Virus record (IMG/VR): IMGVR_UViG_3300017728_000025 | Location: 1-42,339 of that record | Strand: one strand, 5' to 3' | Length of the DNA: 42,339 nucleotides | Source of the DNA: a virus | Part shown: piece by piece, positions 29,401-35,116 of the stretch | How the letters are laid out: each line of letters starts with the position of its first letter | Position numbering within the stretch: the first letter of the stretch is position 1 | Made by a program: the position numbers and the translations under genes | Notes under the pieces: generated by a model | The model's database searches: none | The model's input: the letters and a program-made list of their open reading frames with translations, nothing else | Told to the model about the DNA's origin: nothing

Positions 29401-31153
29401 GTTCACACAAATTTCTATAGAAAATGAGACTGTAAAATTAAAAGATACAATATTTACAGACGAAACAAATACAACAATGCAAACTGAAATAAGATCATTA
29501 TTAATTGCATTAAGAAATAACGTATTTGTAAATTCTGTTAATTGGAACAAACTATTCTTTGCACTATTAAAATATTCAGCAGTTGAACAAGATCAATTAA
29601 ATTGGGCATTCAAATCAAGTTATATCTATATTGAAAAAGAAGAAGAAGATTTAGTTAAAGTAGACGGATTTAAAGTTGATAACTTTGATAAAGTATTAAA
29701 ATATTTTGAAGATGCAAAACCTTATACATCGAAAATAAGAGAATACAAAGACGGTAAGAGCCCTGCAAAAGAACTTATACAGTATACACAGATAAGTGAC
29801 TTTGATAAGCCACCATATCCTGATAGTGCGACTGGTAATGTCAGAATTCTGGATGACTTCTTGCAAGACGATTCTAATATTATACAAACAAATAATAATT
29901 ATGTCAAGTATTTTGGAGTTAGTGGTAATGCAGATGCAGACACACCTATAAGAAAAATAAAATCAACAATTAGGTTTGATAGAACTAATACTGTACTAAC
30001 TGATTTTGAACCATTAGCAAATGTAAATGCAGATTATACTAAAGCAGATATGAATACAAGTATAGCATCAAATATTGTAACATTGATGAACTTTGGCCAT
30101 ACACCGAATAGTAACACCGCAATAGCAAGTAATGTATATTATAGATATGCTGACCGAGTATTTAAATACGATACAGAAGTACAAGCACAATTTAAAGTAG
30201 ATCTTGATAGTTACTTTGGTGTTACTGATTCAGTTTCAAATGCAAACATTATTGGTAGTTCTGCAAATATACTTACAGCCATTAACGCAGGTAATTTAAA
30301 CAATACATTAGACTTAGTAAGTACTAAAGTAGGTGGTAAGTTTAGAGGAACATCTTTAGATGCAAATTTATTTACAAAAGTTGTTTCAGGCGCAAGTACA
30401 CAAGATTACCAAACACAATTTGGATTTGGTAGTGAGCCATTTGGTAAAGTAATATATGATAACCCTATAGAAGTAGATAACTATGTAGGTTCATTTACAG
30501 AATCAAGTACTTTAACAAAAGATAATATTGCATACGAAGGTTTTGATGGAGTAACATTCCAAAGAGTTGGTTACGGAGAACGTGTACCAGAAGAAATGGT
30601 ATTGTTTGATCCTTACGAAACTTTGATTATAAATGTTTTAACAAGTAATAAATTAGCAGGTAATAGTAGTTTAGCAAGTGCAAGTGCAAACGCATCAACA
30701 GTAGAATATCAAGTAACAATGGATTTATTTGGTAATACAGAATATATGAGAAAATTACAGGACGGTAGTGCAAATACACTACTAACTGCTAACTTACTGA
30801 TGTCAGATAATGAGATATCAGTTGCAAATGCAAATATATGTACTGAACCTTCAGCAACAGTAAATGGAGTTGTTTGGGTAGAGAGTGAAAGAATAGAATA
30901 CACAAGAATAGATTTAGCAAATAATAAGTTATCAGGATTGATTAGAGGTACAAGCGGTACAACTATACAAGATTGGTACAGCAATAATACTGTTATTGTT
31001 TGGGACGGAAGTGAATCGCAAATATTTAAAAACTTTGTAGACAATTCTGTAGATAGTAATGTATGGTTAGACAGTGGAGCAACTAGTTTAACAGATAAAG
31101 GTAATGTAAGTGGAAATACATCTGTAATGAACTTCTTACATAATCTTAAATAA
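14447..31153 (+). CDS. giant baseplate/tail protein at gp7 position (5568 aa)
   Basis: One uninterrupted 5568-codon frame, over five times T4 gp7 (1032 aa). The N-terminus (FFEGTVEQLYSKANVE, GFIGRKTS, then FLNFQEYYWSTTGP near residue 128-141) and a block near 966 (PGHWRGWFEYYYDTVRPHT, then HPWEMLGF) resemble the large baseplate protein that follows gp6 in marine T4-like phages. Visible parts: a YHYH-like domain (about 1120-1370), strand-rich repeats, a CEIC motif near 3181, a beta-sandwich-like part (about 3199-3366), a 42-residue Gly tract (3589-3630), a Pro-rich stretch (3647-3690), GxGY repeats (about 4095-4250), and a C-terminal ESERIEYTRI ... LSGLIRGTSGT module near 5485-5515 known from phage tail proteins. 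It probably replaces gp7 and perhaps gp8-gp10. No clear ribosome site. Confidence 0.75.
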   Translation: MADKIYKKLPGILQTDTIKNFFEGTVEQLYSKANVESVSGFIGRKTSIDQKVDGTWIYEEDKDKEFYGLTPVVNSTNANTRVSENFIFYDEFVSTLKNYNVDLLDHNKILKSKYQAFLPPIEYNKFLNFQEYYWSTTGPTAISISGSLTDPINVDKDILGKRNYTPKDGKAFKNGMKVSFTGDYVISNPTYVGKEFIVEGVGDSIVLVPVDVSYANGIANPQTSKDYVVLGRGSANKNVWSRVNFWYHKENFIDAGDDIPAKTQQADRPILEFNKDLELYNVGSTSKGNVDVSSTLLYSEVVGLDASNVDIDTVTIESGTTLIFPNDDASVSANVYVATVANASLSNAISLSVSTTLSKGDTVFVSSGSSEIGKEYHYNTNGLKQSQIKSKLNQAPLFNLYDDQKRYLGDTTIFPNNNFEGNKLFGFEVGTGNIDKIYNLPLAYRSFKSASEISFENFMSTETYTNIVLGSSESTDIKGYYFYKLLKTQSEYYNNFKTVDDFSEQRIERKFDITTTFLDSFSEEFELGCIPNVLSTTASGFDIIVRKNGDLFTDFTYTSNDDKILIKRKNFAVGDIFETSCTSDSLIDSTDNISKFTLPLAWGNNPLKEDITKISEPEFLPHFRNYMERQPGFTGDVLNNNNFSDLRLYDNLATDIVKSNNDLILGAFLLDDQPHNIVDALRFNSNEYNKYKKRFFKELTDYYNIVDFNEFTNEEILEKVLRNLIAFSVGRNVFGQTYILPFGDNYNKEVLIINDTTLSSHTLSSSLDLDKVENSLLIYYTRNNVKTLMSIGEDYTLTYSPLTVTFKNYVPELLDELEFKLYNSNRDSVECPPTPSTMGLYRLYTPAKISDDTFQTPQEVILGHDGSKTPIFNDERDDIVLEFEKRIYNSAKAEFREKNSIPDINILRARPGEWRQGTLMVDTFNDVLQTSFENWVMENKVDPIVNEFYDNNDKWTWNYRGTTEEPGHWRGWFEYYYDTVRPHTHPWEMLGFVDKPTWWDDQYITTTYTDYSSNNIPMWSDLEKGIIRQGDRENFVDGSFDDQFNPYRRRGAGTRVDLIEKCPVDSDGNLKTPYEITTTGVSSFSPRWSSSEPNTSQGYKTTSFISDDGINVQFDATNRYITSYGIPTFSRRFIDESVERPEWGNFKSTYRIPNNIDYNTLGPGTEHSIDPLLKGASAILVGGLPLYSPIADAYETDNTWAYNLGFLNKSSKENGDFANTDTDGKVYSVTITKEMSNSTAWGNSTTHSGIVGWAFDGLPIYGPYGYTDPMDKTSAITNIKSAFTLRSGNRATGPQGAHTGEFVQDYVLDASKNGINGYADRWNTRYGFTPESPSQAIRYYVVTLDDNGDDMFPYAVGGGTKTFNGSNVVYAGLFYNNVQDIDTNYNGTAPTNSSATYAKISERINRITDGTGQDNPWRFGDNGPVENAWRYSEKYPFAVVEALCLTNPGGFATQFSDPTQIIKAPADRDIYVNKDTRKSWRFTEADHFKIHGDIDDNGELVTNIGYTQFINSWIKFQGLNVVTDFAEKLRNLNVKLGHRLSGYIDKDTMTMSMDQYSTTGSSTNLIIPQENITVNIHNSPYKSRNIYQGVIIQKTTTGYKVKGYDKNLGHFKILESDTTGRSEKIQVGGEAHPFVDWQESTSYNKGTIVRYNEVYYEAKEYVPKSTTFNNVFYKKLNKLPQINFKEGAVYLDTTGIIKKVEYETVYSTEQEVFDFLISLGRYQKHVGYTFGEYDISINETRDWVYSAKQFLFWLQGNWQTDNTLELSPMASKITFESTKGFVAKIKRNEFNMFNIMDKDGKSIDPKECAINRQDLRLEIIPPAGKEIYAVCLFVREIEHAMVFDNITEFADTLYNPLYNQKQTRIRLKGNRTANWDGRFISEGFLIEGDSLKPNLDNLAESMGRYHELGFVPVERQVYNTARNLFGYQEKDYLAELQIDDDQQFEFYKGFIQNKGTKTSLSRIGRSSAIIQGNMDVYDEWAIKVGSFGDLENNQSVELALEKKDFVQDPQLFTLSFPEDTTGVVDRIDVLNTKHQYFDVPEVVITQSTDGTQAKATAVLDNNGLISSINVTEQGTGYTDTPGLTIITGELSVGNISTKLASVSARSSGTITSVTQNTSGSVISSNISNINSLGTITIADNFGATASFNLSSITDVANITTAINSDATINANITAYTIDNYISNNGNVVINKGLKISGNDFTVGGHSPTLANLNITAGRYQPRQRYALNVANNTQTSDIVVSVDNLAVASNKYVFDAGDRWQITAPSTVSGNSSISYVLNTGVVNANTSFHSNNITEYDGNYPFVDVYLNGTKIENPGYETRYQVDNTTTITFPNVGLLPDEQIVAGSNVYIVERATIDLEDAYQGDLPGSTLNVKATTNDDIAVHVKSVRIYEITPDAKDDEVILIDIDDTSRFLKKPSGVRESNLWPKTGNVTYQGLQDSKYNPLPNAGYVNEKDVNFSAFDLGGVTELFGNNIKFKPTGNDFIHVAKSENLDWNVYKLKQANKGNVNFVEQDAITDTAYLYTERSLFNYVDSNQLLGNDLSRYLDYALVVKKADITDEFVIWQNEDIVRRKSVQISNFGRANMITANIGAIAPTRVVSIANIQPAISAYTSADANIIGSNTIQISGSQGTLANGDTVEFFVSSITDRSFTTSNVSYVTITDTANLKNTSLADRTLNFTENASYEFANVKYTGNSQIIPLESLEMAVYNANADSTVSYFNKSNIILPATHLPATNTSVTLTTFHTGKLKLGVANINLHGAGIVAANNVVRLSATNTTYNNASFTVTDVDTANNTITIDIDIFNKNIDLSDDFDNQFLEPAELGITGFVFEEQYPLHAQRHTISNVSLTGFTVQQANVTANIDSGNLSYGIFGKTEITATDHDLTSGELIKLSANAYSGFYYVESASKDTFKIDAPYNSSIPASGNIIPEGITITTDTAHGINVSYAGKRIAVHLAEPRYYNQVYTVSDVTTNTILVENGAFAFYPYSVVQENAVLTTLDHGSMTLNNSLININNVNSPESIKEEFNRQMDLRRGLIDDNGLTIPMLNNIECSEKVYAGVPSTEVQGSGPYVPRSPNMEGLELKGVMPFATEDDLKYGFPGENIDDVDMITDHRARPGDWPPFGLRNPKIPGKNTGTVPSNTQIPLYDIKGSGKNRRRADYIGVPILDPTKAFAALDVKQCEICAPAPPPVSSSVSNANGKRYINKNYGGTITVSASGNGKGKRPWQGTYSGYYKTTGPKRGQVSQFGGSKHMPADALLGAITWADNGSRNTFSLSCTFSEAGTFYVHAYYSAKNTGGSASISISGAASGSTSPKHLGKTDSNFSGPGSVIPFTVTAGQTVTINGVAQWGSNHWNSVGFHLSTRAGSLSTTATIEDPATSTPTETANTTTGSSLVQTEFIEQSTREWKKGNAGKDDEWLFNPGASGIIEILFDMYSGADGLEVYQGDQVTQSSLISSTQPQNLSVLSEAEKSEILTNARKPGAGQNTGQSGVIRNYIESSISAPNNTGVKYGGALRFNFNKTSGDYIKIKVYKSSSVYRFVLKYPKVGPNIPNPGVNPTTTGACDTASDGNTTVTGNSLPQTPINTPVGGGSNTGGGNTGGGNTGGGTTGGGAGGGGRRGGGGGGGGGGGAVRRVQAQANKTYGPVYTPPPVEKFPQPSPITPYKPGFPIAPISPLPVQVPFTPFITPSIVGGGNLITSSWQKGIKNIRAGGNNPGAFFSANFGDVGLPSLAGYRFIPNVLRKTTKITKANNIGRFIPLEGNQYVNTTMQKVTGGKKIPLATPLAEKVPFKPSPLRAIDVKEYNYNFITKLNNPYFTKSGNAISFQAQKIGGDLVLPDGSSIRNILGDASGINADNVLIRYPGNELVDFVNRGDNPPTYDYLPGDTTIPDELGQPDVDNIDFNRGGGFSIQPLLRTPEGNYIPGGPQVGCHLTQPTPGFNIPMDNMTGIKPGDELIINNRKYVFPGSDPKVVRNTLMCGPAGSGIEVKDTKVNGKDAIRISSCSGAPIIIRDGCAGGVYKEVLDFHVVRGFDQSVVDTSNTLVLPAIFGTANTVTTASYNTYGPQGDNTGVATSGGSDITSEQGVGAILSSSSVSKSTGGSGYVVGDRLRLVGGTPIADPYGSVTEICIDAPGAGYSDTANVVVYIGDGNTPGSGAKAGSVILDDEGGIKTILMVTGGEGYDVTKPPKVRIIDLNDTGLVIPASAHAKVASGDSVPPRVAKFVVTSIDAVGTITSLQIIDRGIYKVFPSDLTMGIPLEYDYVNLGDETGTDADGNFFQGTGLGQFDPLADGKRLGSPGGYDPINDTLGGGSGARVFLTSREIPDCSEKGNARSQLGLPERVTEINIPEDITACFNNNLAGPGYDEDLYLETEPVNDCITAIKIRHPGFDGVRLDENVPGFLDRIGLPRGDYNQDMLCMVSTVITKSFEQDRDNSVGTTTGFDILDVDGYGTSGFATSEATTLEINCVDNLRTDPNSLFGVAGNTGGDDSANNVGLSFTTDLYQYELRRLDGGPVNTVNLQQNCDVYYLESHRFANTSVISSHTHIDDGNVSIANYDKVWIDEYVDSANSINGWAYIENNSLKRYHESLVDSKFVNNTIIYDSETGEKDWDLYEYDPFKGVIPGFIDKEIDFVSESDPVVYNQARTRFGSKDVGKVWWDTSTIRYRWYEQGSSNRERWLNWGKTFPGSSVTLYEWVESKSLPQSYIGTGTPKNALDYVTETFKDPVTGVNQTCYYYWVQNKQELDNHVATDLNRQYSTFELARLLADPVGQGLPLISFVSDTSFVLTNASSIIKEEDQNLQINLSRNLNPIGQKHDAWKLLREGDNNSVIPEDLGNKLIDSLCGNDASGKSVPDPLLSEVEKYGVAFRPRQSMFKNVKDARRELAYSLNEILADIKLNSEFVNWDKDLPASRTYIETVNWFDTIRVDAFNNKKIRYDSSYKPILNVGSISELTAITGSIKDGAIIQVQPNVTSRYELWKYVSKTNTFTQISIENETVKLKDTIFTDETNTTMQTEIRSLLIALRNNVFVNSVNWNKLFFALLKYSAVEQDQLNWAFKSSYIYIEKEEEDLVKVDGFKVDNFDKVLKYFEDAKPYTSKIREYKDGKSPAKELIQYTQISDFDKPPYPDSATGNVRILDDFLQDDSNIIQTNNNYVKYFGVSGNADADTPIRKIKSTIRFDRTNTVLTDFEPLANVNADYTKADMNTSIASNIVTLMNFGHTPNSNTAIASNVYYRYADRVFKYDTEVQAQFKVDLDSYFGVTDSVSNANIIGSSANILTAINAGNLNNTLDLVSTKVGGKFRGTSLDANLFTKVVSGASTQDYQTQFGFGSEPFGKVIYDNPIEVDNYVGSFTESSTLTKDNIAYEGFDGVTFQRVGYGERVPEEMVLFDPYETLIINVLTSNKLAGNSSLASASANASTVEYQVTMDLFGNTEYMRKLQDGSANTLLTANLLMSDNEISVANANICTEPSATVNGVVWVESERIEYTRIDLANNKLSGLIRGTSGTTIQDWYSNNTVIVWDGSESQIFKNFVDNSVDSNVWLDSGATSLTDKGNVSGNTSVMNFLHNLK
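17804..18556 (+). other. YHYH-like domain inside the giant protein
   Basis: Residues about 1120-1370 include GGLPLYSPIAD, TWAYNLGFL, then FDGLPIYGPYGY (D1256-Y1266) and RYGFTPESPSQAIRYYVVT followed by MFPYAVG. The DGxPIYGPxGY block and the later YxVT and PY elements are the hallmark of YHYH-family domains found in bacterial secreted proteins. Role in a tail protein unknown. Confidence 0.7.
25211..25336 (+). repeat. glycine-codon repeat tract (42 codons) in the giant gene
   Basis: Tandem GGGNT/GGGTT units grade into an uninterrupted run of 11 glycine codons (residues 3589-3630), followed by a proline-rich stretch. GGC and GGT codons make this the most GC-rich spot in an AT-rich gene. It looks like a flexible linker between the two halves of the protein, prone to slippage. 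Confidence 0.85.
26731..27200 (+). repeat. GxGY beta repeats in the giant protein
   Basis: Repeated units around GGSGYVVGD, APGAGYSDTANVVVYIG, TGGEGYDVTKPPKVRI and the weaker IDRGIYKVFP, each about 40-50 residues. A similar pair sits near residues 2045-2085 (HQYFDVPEVVI and EQGTGYTDTPGLTI). They look like a stacked beta module common in phage tail proteins. Confidence 0.6.
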
Positions 31154-31173
31154 ATATGTACTTAACTGATAGT

Positions 31174-31181
31174 GATAAATA
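31174..31181 (+). promoter_or_regulatory. late promoter (GATAAATA) after the giant gene
   Basis: GATAAATA lies in the gap after the giant gene. With T4 geometry +1 is 31187, the A of the second of two adjacent ATG codons (31184, 31187), so a leaderless mRNA is predicted. Confidence 0.75.
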
Positions 31182-31186
31182 GTATG

Positions 31187-31834
31187 ATGGAAGAGAGCAA
31201 AGACAAAATGAAAGAGCAAAAAGACTTAAAACCTAATGAACATGCCGGTGTAAATATGAACGGTCATATATTAATCAGAGATAAAGAAACCGGTGAGGAA
31301 TTAGTAAACAAAAGAAATGCTATTCACTATGGTAACATGGCTTACATAGTAGCGAATGCTCTTAACGGAACAGACAATGCAAGAGTGTATTACATGGGAT
31401 TTGGAAACGGTGGTACTAGTGTAGATACTACAGGTAAAATCATATACAAATCTCCTAGAGTAAGTGAAGCATTCCAATCTTCTGCAAGTTTATATAGTAG
31501 AACATACAAAAAGATTGTTGGTGGCTCCGGTGATTCAACAAACCAAATAGAAGTCATAACAGGAACATCTTATTCTGATATTAAGGTTACAGCAACTTTA
31601 AGTTATTCAGAGCCAGCAGACCAAGATCTTTTCGATACAAGTACAGATAACAACGGCTCTTATGTTTTTGATGAATTAGGACTTTTCAGTTACCCAACAG
31701 ATCCTTCGCCTAGCGACGGCAGTGACCCTATTGATACTAGTAGAATGTTGACTCATGTTGTATTTCATCCTGTACAAAAAGCACAGAATAGGGTTATAGA
31801 AATCATATATACTGTCAGAGTACAATTAAGTTAG
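31187..31834 (+). CDS. virion structural protein, conserved in marine T4-like phages
   Basis: 215 aa from ATG 31187, the codon that matches the predicted transcript start; ATG 31184 or GTG 31172 would lengthen it by 1 or 5 residues. The N-terminal 30 residues are charged and helical. The core starts GHILIRDKETGEELVNKRNA then IHYGNMAYIVANAL, MGFGNGGTSV, and ends with strands (HVVFHPVQKAQNRVIEIIYT). This pattern is familiar from structural proteins of cyanophages but has no T4 name that I can assign. Lying between the giant baseplate gene and the tail fibre, it may join fibres to the baseplate, like T4 gp9; that is inference from position only. Confidence 0.6.
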   Translation: MEESKDKMKEQKDLKPNEHAGVNMNGHILIRDKETGEELVNKRNAIHYGNMAYIVANALNGTDNARVYYMGFGNGGTSVDTTGKIIYKSPRVSEAFQSSASLYSRTYKKIVGGSGDSTNQIEVITGTSYSDIKVTATLSYSEPADQDLFDTSTDNNGSYVFDELGLFSYPTDPSPSDGSDPIDTSRMLTHVVFHPVQKAQNRVIEIIYTVRVQLS

Positions 31835-31843
31835 GAGTAGTAA

Positions 31844-33994
31844 GTGGCATATAGTATAACGAATACAGACGGAACAGAAGTAATTATTATTGCTGATCAG
31901 TCTATTGATTCTACTTTATCTTTAAATTTAATAGGCCCTAACGCAACTAATTACGGCGATGATATAGCCAGAAATACTGTAAGGCATTTAGAAAATTTTG
32001 CAGGGACAACAGCACCTAATCCAACAAAAAAATTAATTGGACAACTTTGGTATGATAAAAACGACAATATTCTAAGAGCATGGAACGGTACTGTTTGGCA
32101 AAAACTAAGACCACAAATATTAAATACCGAGCCTACAGGAACTGGATTAGAAGCATCTAGTTCAGGCGATTTATATTTTAATAGTGTAAACAATCAATCA
32201 TATATTCATGATGGTACATCATGGAAATTACAAAATTATGCAGGTGAAGTCTCCAGCAAATTTAAGTCTGTAGACGCAATAGGCGAACCACAGACAGCAT
32301 ATGGTTCAAAATTTAAAACAATATATTTAAAAGATGCTGGAAATGTTTCTAGAGCAGTAGCGGCACTTGTATCAGTAAACGATAGCACAAACGCATTATA
32401 TAAAGGCGTAACAAACGGTGAAACAGTAATGGCTGTATTCACAGATGAGGCGTTTACACTTGGTAATTTTGATTCTGAAGCAGAAGGTATAGATGTAAAT
32501 TACTATCCTGAATTTGCAGGTACAGGTGGTATTGGACTTAACCTAGTTAAAGGTATGAACTTGAGAGCAGATTATTCTCAAACATCAGTACCATTAGCAG
32601 ATTTGGCCACTAGAGCAACAACAGCCAATGCATTATACAGTTCAACAACAGGCACAAATATAGAATCTGACTTTAGTGGTGGTATAGGTAGTACATATAT
32701 TTTTAATAGTAAATTAGATATTATACCAGCAGATGATAACAGTAGAAAATTAGGTGACGCAACTAAAATATTTGCACAAACATATACCAATGAATTACAC
32801 TTAGGTAAAGACAGTACATCAGCAGGTAAAATATTGTTTGAAAATGCTGATATCCAAATAGGTGCAGATGTAGATGATGCCTCGCCGGCAGTCAATGGTT
32901 ATCCAGCAAGTCACATTTATACAAAAGATTTAACAGTTTCAGGTAACGTTAGTTTTGATACAGGCGTACAAAACTTAGGTTCGCAAAGTACACCTTTAGA
33001 AAACTTGTATGCTAATACAACGATAGTATTAGGTGGTGCAAGTGGTGATATTACACTTAACGGATTTGGTTTTCCTCCAGCAAGTACTCCTAGTGATAAC
33101 CAAGCATTAACATATGATAGTGGTACAGGTAATATAGATTTTACTAGTGTTGCATTAAGTTCAACACAAATGATTGCTGGTGCCGGTCTCACAGGCGGTG
33201 GTGATTTATCTGCAAGTAGAACATTTAATGTTGTAGGTACTGACGATATAATTGTTACAGATAACCTAGTTGGTGTTAGGACATCTGCCGATAACCAAGT
33301 TAATTATATTGTAAAACGTAATGATGCAGGTGACTTTACAGGTGGTACTATTACCGCTGAAACCAGTTTAGTAACACCAATATTAACAGTTAATGGTAAT
33401 GCGGCAGTAACAAATTTATCAGCAACACAAATTGTTCAAGCAGAACATTTATCCTCAACAGACGATGCCACAATCGCTGATACATTAACAGCAGGAACAT
33501 TAACAGATGGAACACTAAGTATTAGCAGTGGTGCTATAACAAGTGGCACAACAGCATCATTTAGTGGAAATGTTACAGCATCATACTTTGTAGGTACAGC
33601 GACACAGGCACAATATGCAGATTTGGCAGAAATATATGAAGCAGATGCAGATTATGAACCAGGTACAGTAGTCAAAATAGGCGGTGAAAAAGAAATTACA
33701 CAAACAGAAAGTCACGCAGATACAGATGTATTTGGTGTGATATCAACTAATCCAGCATACTTAATGAACAGTGAAGCAGAAGGATTAGCAGTAGCATTAA
33801 CAGGTAGAGTACCAGTTAAGGTTTTAGGAAAAATTAAAAAAGGTGACAGACTTATATCAAGTGACGAACCAGGATATGCATGGGCCTATACAGATAGCGA
33901 TAGTTACGACACTAGAGCAGTAATAGGTAGATCCTTACAAGATAAGGAAGACGGCGGCTTAGGAATAGTAGAAGTAGTCATAGGTGTAAAATAG
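31844..33994 (+). CDS. tail fibre protein
   Basis: 716 aa from GTG 31844, 6 bases after AGGAG (31833-31837), which overlaps the previous stop. The N-terminus (about 1-95) has the attachment-type sequence seen in marine myovirus fibres: GPNATNYGDDIARNTVRHLENF, then GQLWYDKNDNILRAWNGTVWQ. The middle has shaft-like strands with repeated LGDATKIFAQTYTNELHLG and LGSQSTPLENLYANTTIVLG units. The C-terminus (about 590-716) carries AQYADLAEIYEADADYEPG, then GVISTNPAYLMNS and a GRVPVKVLGKIKKGD hairpin, the common end domain of such fibres. No S74 self-cleaving chaperone motif is evident. Probably contacts the host surface. The next late promoter begins inside its stop codon. Confidence 0.8.
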   Translation: MAYSITNTDGTEVIIIADQSIDSTLSLNLIGPNATNYGDDIARNTVRHLENFAGTTAPNPTKKLIGQLWYDKNDNILRAWNGTVWQKLRPQILNTEPTGTGLEASSSGDLYFNSVNNQSYIHDGTSWKLQNYAGEVSSKFKSVDAIGEPQTAYGSKFKTIYLKDAGNVSRAVAALVSVNDSTNALYKGVTNGETVMAVFTDEAFTLGNFDSEAEGIDVNYYPEFAGTGGIGLNLVKGMNLRADYSQTSVPLADLATRATTANALYSSTTGTNIESDFSGGIGSTYIFNSKLDIIPADDNSRKLGDATKIFAQTYTNELHLGKDSTSAGKILFENADIQIGADVDDASPAVNGYPASHIYTKDLTVSGNVSFDTGVQNLGSQSTPLENLYANTTIVLGGASGDITLNGFGFPPASTPSDNQALTYDSGTGNIDFTSVALSSTQMIAGAGLTGGGDLSASRTFNVVGTDDIIVTDNLVGVRTSADNQVNYIVKRNDAGDFTGGTITAETSLVTPILTVNGNAAVTNLSATQIVQAEHLSSTDDATIADTLTAGTLTDGTLSISSGAITSGTTASFSGNVTASYFVGTATQAQYADLAEIYEADADYEPGTVVKIGGEKEITQTESHADTDVFGVISTNPAYLMNSEAEGLAVALTGRVPVKVLGKIKKGDRLISSDEPGYAWAYTDSDSYDTRAVIGRSLQDKEDGGLGIVEVVIGVK

Positions 33995-34001
33995 ATAAAT
34001 A
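33994..34001 (+). promoter_or_regulatory. late promoter (GATAAATA) for the second fibre-like gene
   Basis: GATAAATA shares its first base with the tail fibre stop codon (TAG 33992-33994). The predicted start near 34007 gives a leader of about 29 bases containing AGGAGA (34025-34030) just before ATG 34036. Confidence 0.75.
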
Positions 34002-34035
34002 TACACTATATAATAGCAATTATTAGGAGAAATAG

Positions 34036-35055
34036 ATGGCATCAGGATCAAGTTATACAGTAAGTGGCGGAACCACTATGACCGGTGTTGTATCAGGAGA
34101 TGTTATTGATGATGCAGATTTCAATAACATGAGAACAAATGTTAATGCCCTTATGGGTACAGCACAGGATGTTACTTTAGGCACATATACTGCGGCTTCA
34201 ACTTATGGTTGGGGACAAGGTGGTGCAGGTGTAAATGCCGCTAGTGCAGGTGGACTTGTTTATGCCGATAACGCCACAGGCGGATTTAAAAGATTACAGG
34301 ATGATGTACAGGCAATGTGTGCATTTTTAGGTGTATCAGTTAGAACAGGTGTTGGATCAGATGTTGCAGACGGTGGATCAATTACTGCCGCAACTTGGAC
34401 TAATACAATGCTAAACATTCAAGATTGTTGGAATGCTAGATTCTCAGTTGCAAGTGATACAGGTGCAACCGGAGATAGTTCAACATTTACCAGTACATGG
34501 AATACTAGTTTATCAGCAGAAGCAACATTTACGTTTGCAAATGAAGGAGCATGTAGAGGCTACTTTAATGGTGGTGGTAAAGTAGGATTTACCTCAACAA
34601 GAGCAAGTGGTAGTTCAACTACACAGAATACTAACTGGACCGATACTCTAAGTGCTTTAGGAAACTATCAATTGAAACATGATACATCCTATGCGGCTTC
34701 AGGTACAAATTCAGGATTAGGGTTTTACGAATTAACTACAAGTTATCAAACACTTTGGACTAAATTTGGTTCAGGTAGTTATGCAAGTAACTTCTTTAGA
34801 GTTGAAGGTAAAATAAATTCAACAACTAACCCAACAGTTATCACACTTAAAGCAACATGGAGTGACCCTCACGCAGAAGGAGCCGGCTCTTTAGGACCAG
34901 ACGGACAAGCAGGAACAGGCGACGAAGCATTCGGTAATGACTTTATTGATGGAACACTTACATTAAATGGAAATACATTTACACCAGATGCAAGTGGTTC
35001 AGGATTTAGTTTCTCAGCACCTACAGTAAGTTGTGGATCTATTAGCGGAACATAA
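34036..35055 (+). CDS. fibre-like virion protein, unknown
   Basis: 339 aa, rich in Ser, Thr, Gly and Ala, with no long hydrophobic segment. The N-terminal 110 residues include a helical part (DVIDDADFNNMRTNVNALMG, FKRLQDDVQAMCAFLG) followed by WNARFSVAS. The rest is strand-rich: FTFANEGACRGYFNGGGKVG, then FYELTTSYQTLWTKF, and a C-terminal end in SCGSISGT. Composition, own late promoter, and position right after the tail fibre suggest an exposed adhesin or short fibre. The CRGYFNGGGKVGF pattern recurs in marine phage structural proteins. No T4 counterpart recognised. A strong terminator follows directly. Confidence 0.6.
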   Translation: MASGSSYTVSGGTTMTGVVSGDVIDDADFNNMRTNVNALMGTAQDVTLGTYTAASTYGWGQGGAGVNAASAGGLVYADNATGGFKRLQDDVQAMCAFLGVSVRTGVGSDVADGGSITAATWTNTMLNIQDCWNARFSVASDTGATGDSSTFTSTWNTSLSAEATFTFANEGACRGYFNGGGKVGFTSTRASGSSTTQNTNWTDTLSALGNYQLKHDTSYAASGTNSGLGFYELTTSYQTLWTKFGSGSYASNFFRVEGKINSTTNPTVITLKATWSDPHAEGAGSLGPDGQAGTGDEAFGNDFIDGTLTLNGNTFTPDASGSGFSFSAPTVSCGSISGT

Positions 35056-35073
35056 TAAAAACTCTCGAGTTAG

Positions 35074-35104
35074 AAAGCCAGTTCATAGTAACTGGCTTTT
35101 TTTT
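35074..35104 (+). terminator. intrinsic terminator ending the tail/fibre block
   Basis: A perfect 10-bp stem, AAAGCCAGTT (35074-35083) with AACTGGCTTT (35090-35099), loop CATAGT, followed by a further T run to 35104. It is 18 bases after the stop of the fibre-like gene and just ahead of the next late promoter, so it separates the structural block from the accessory cassette. Confidence 0.92.
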
Positions 35105-35108
35105 GACT

Positions 35109-35116
35109 GGTAAATA
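35109..35116 (+). promoter_or_regulatory. late-type promoter (GGTAAATA) for the accessory cassette
   Basis: GGTAAATA, a variant of the GATAAATA box, 4 bases after the terminator T run. With T4 geometry +1 is 35122, the A of the next ATG, again predicting a leaderless mRNA. No ribosome site precedes that ATG. Confidence 0.65.

Noticed and set aside
14921-31044. Many antisense frames of 60-119 codons opposite the giant gene
   Set aside because: They lack ribosome sites and family signals, and arise from the codon bias of a long AT-rich coding strand.
31146-31155. A TAAATAAATA run at the end of the giant gene as a late promoter
   Set aside because: The GATAAATA box at 31174 fits better and has the same spacing as other boxes; this run is probably just AT-rich coding end.
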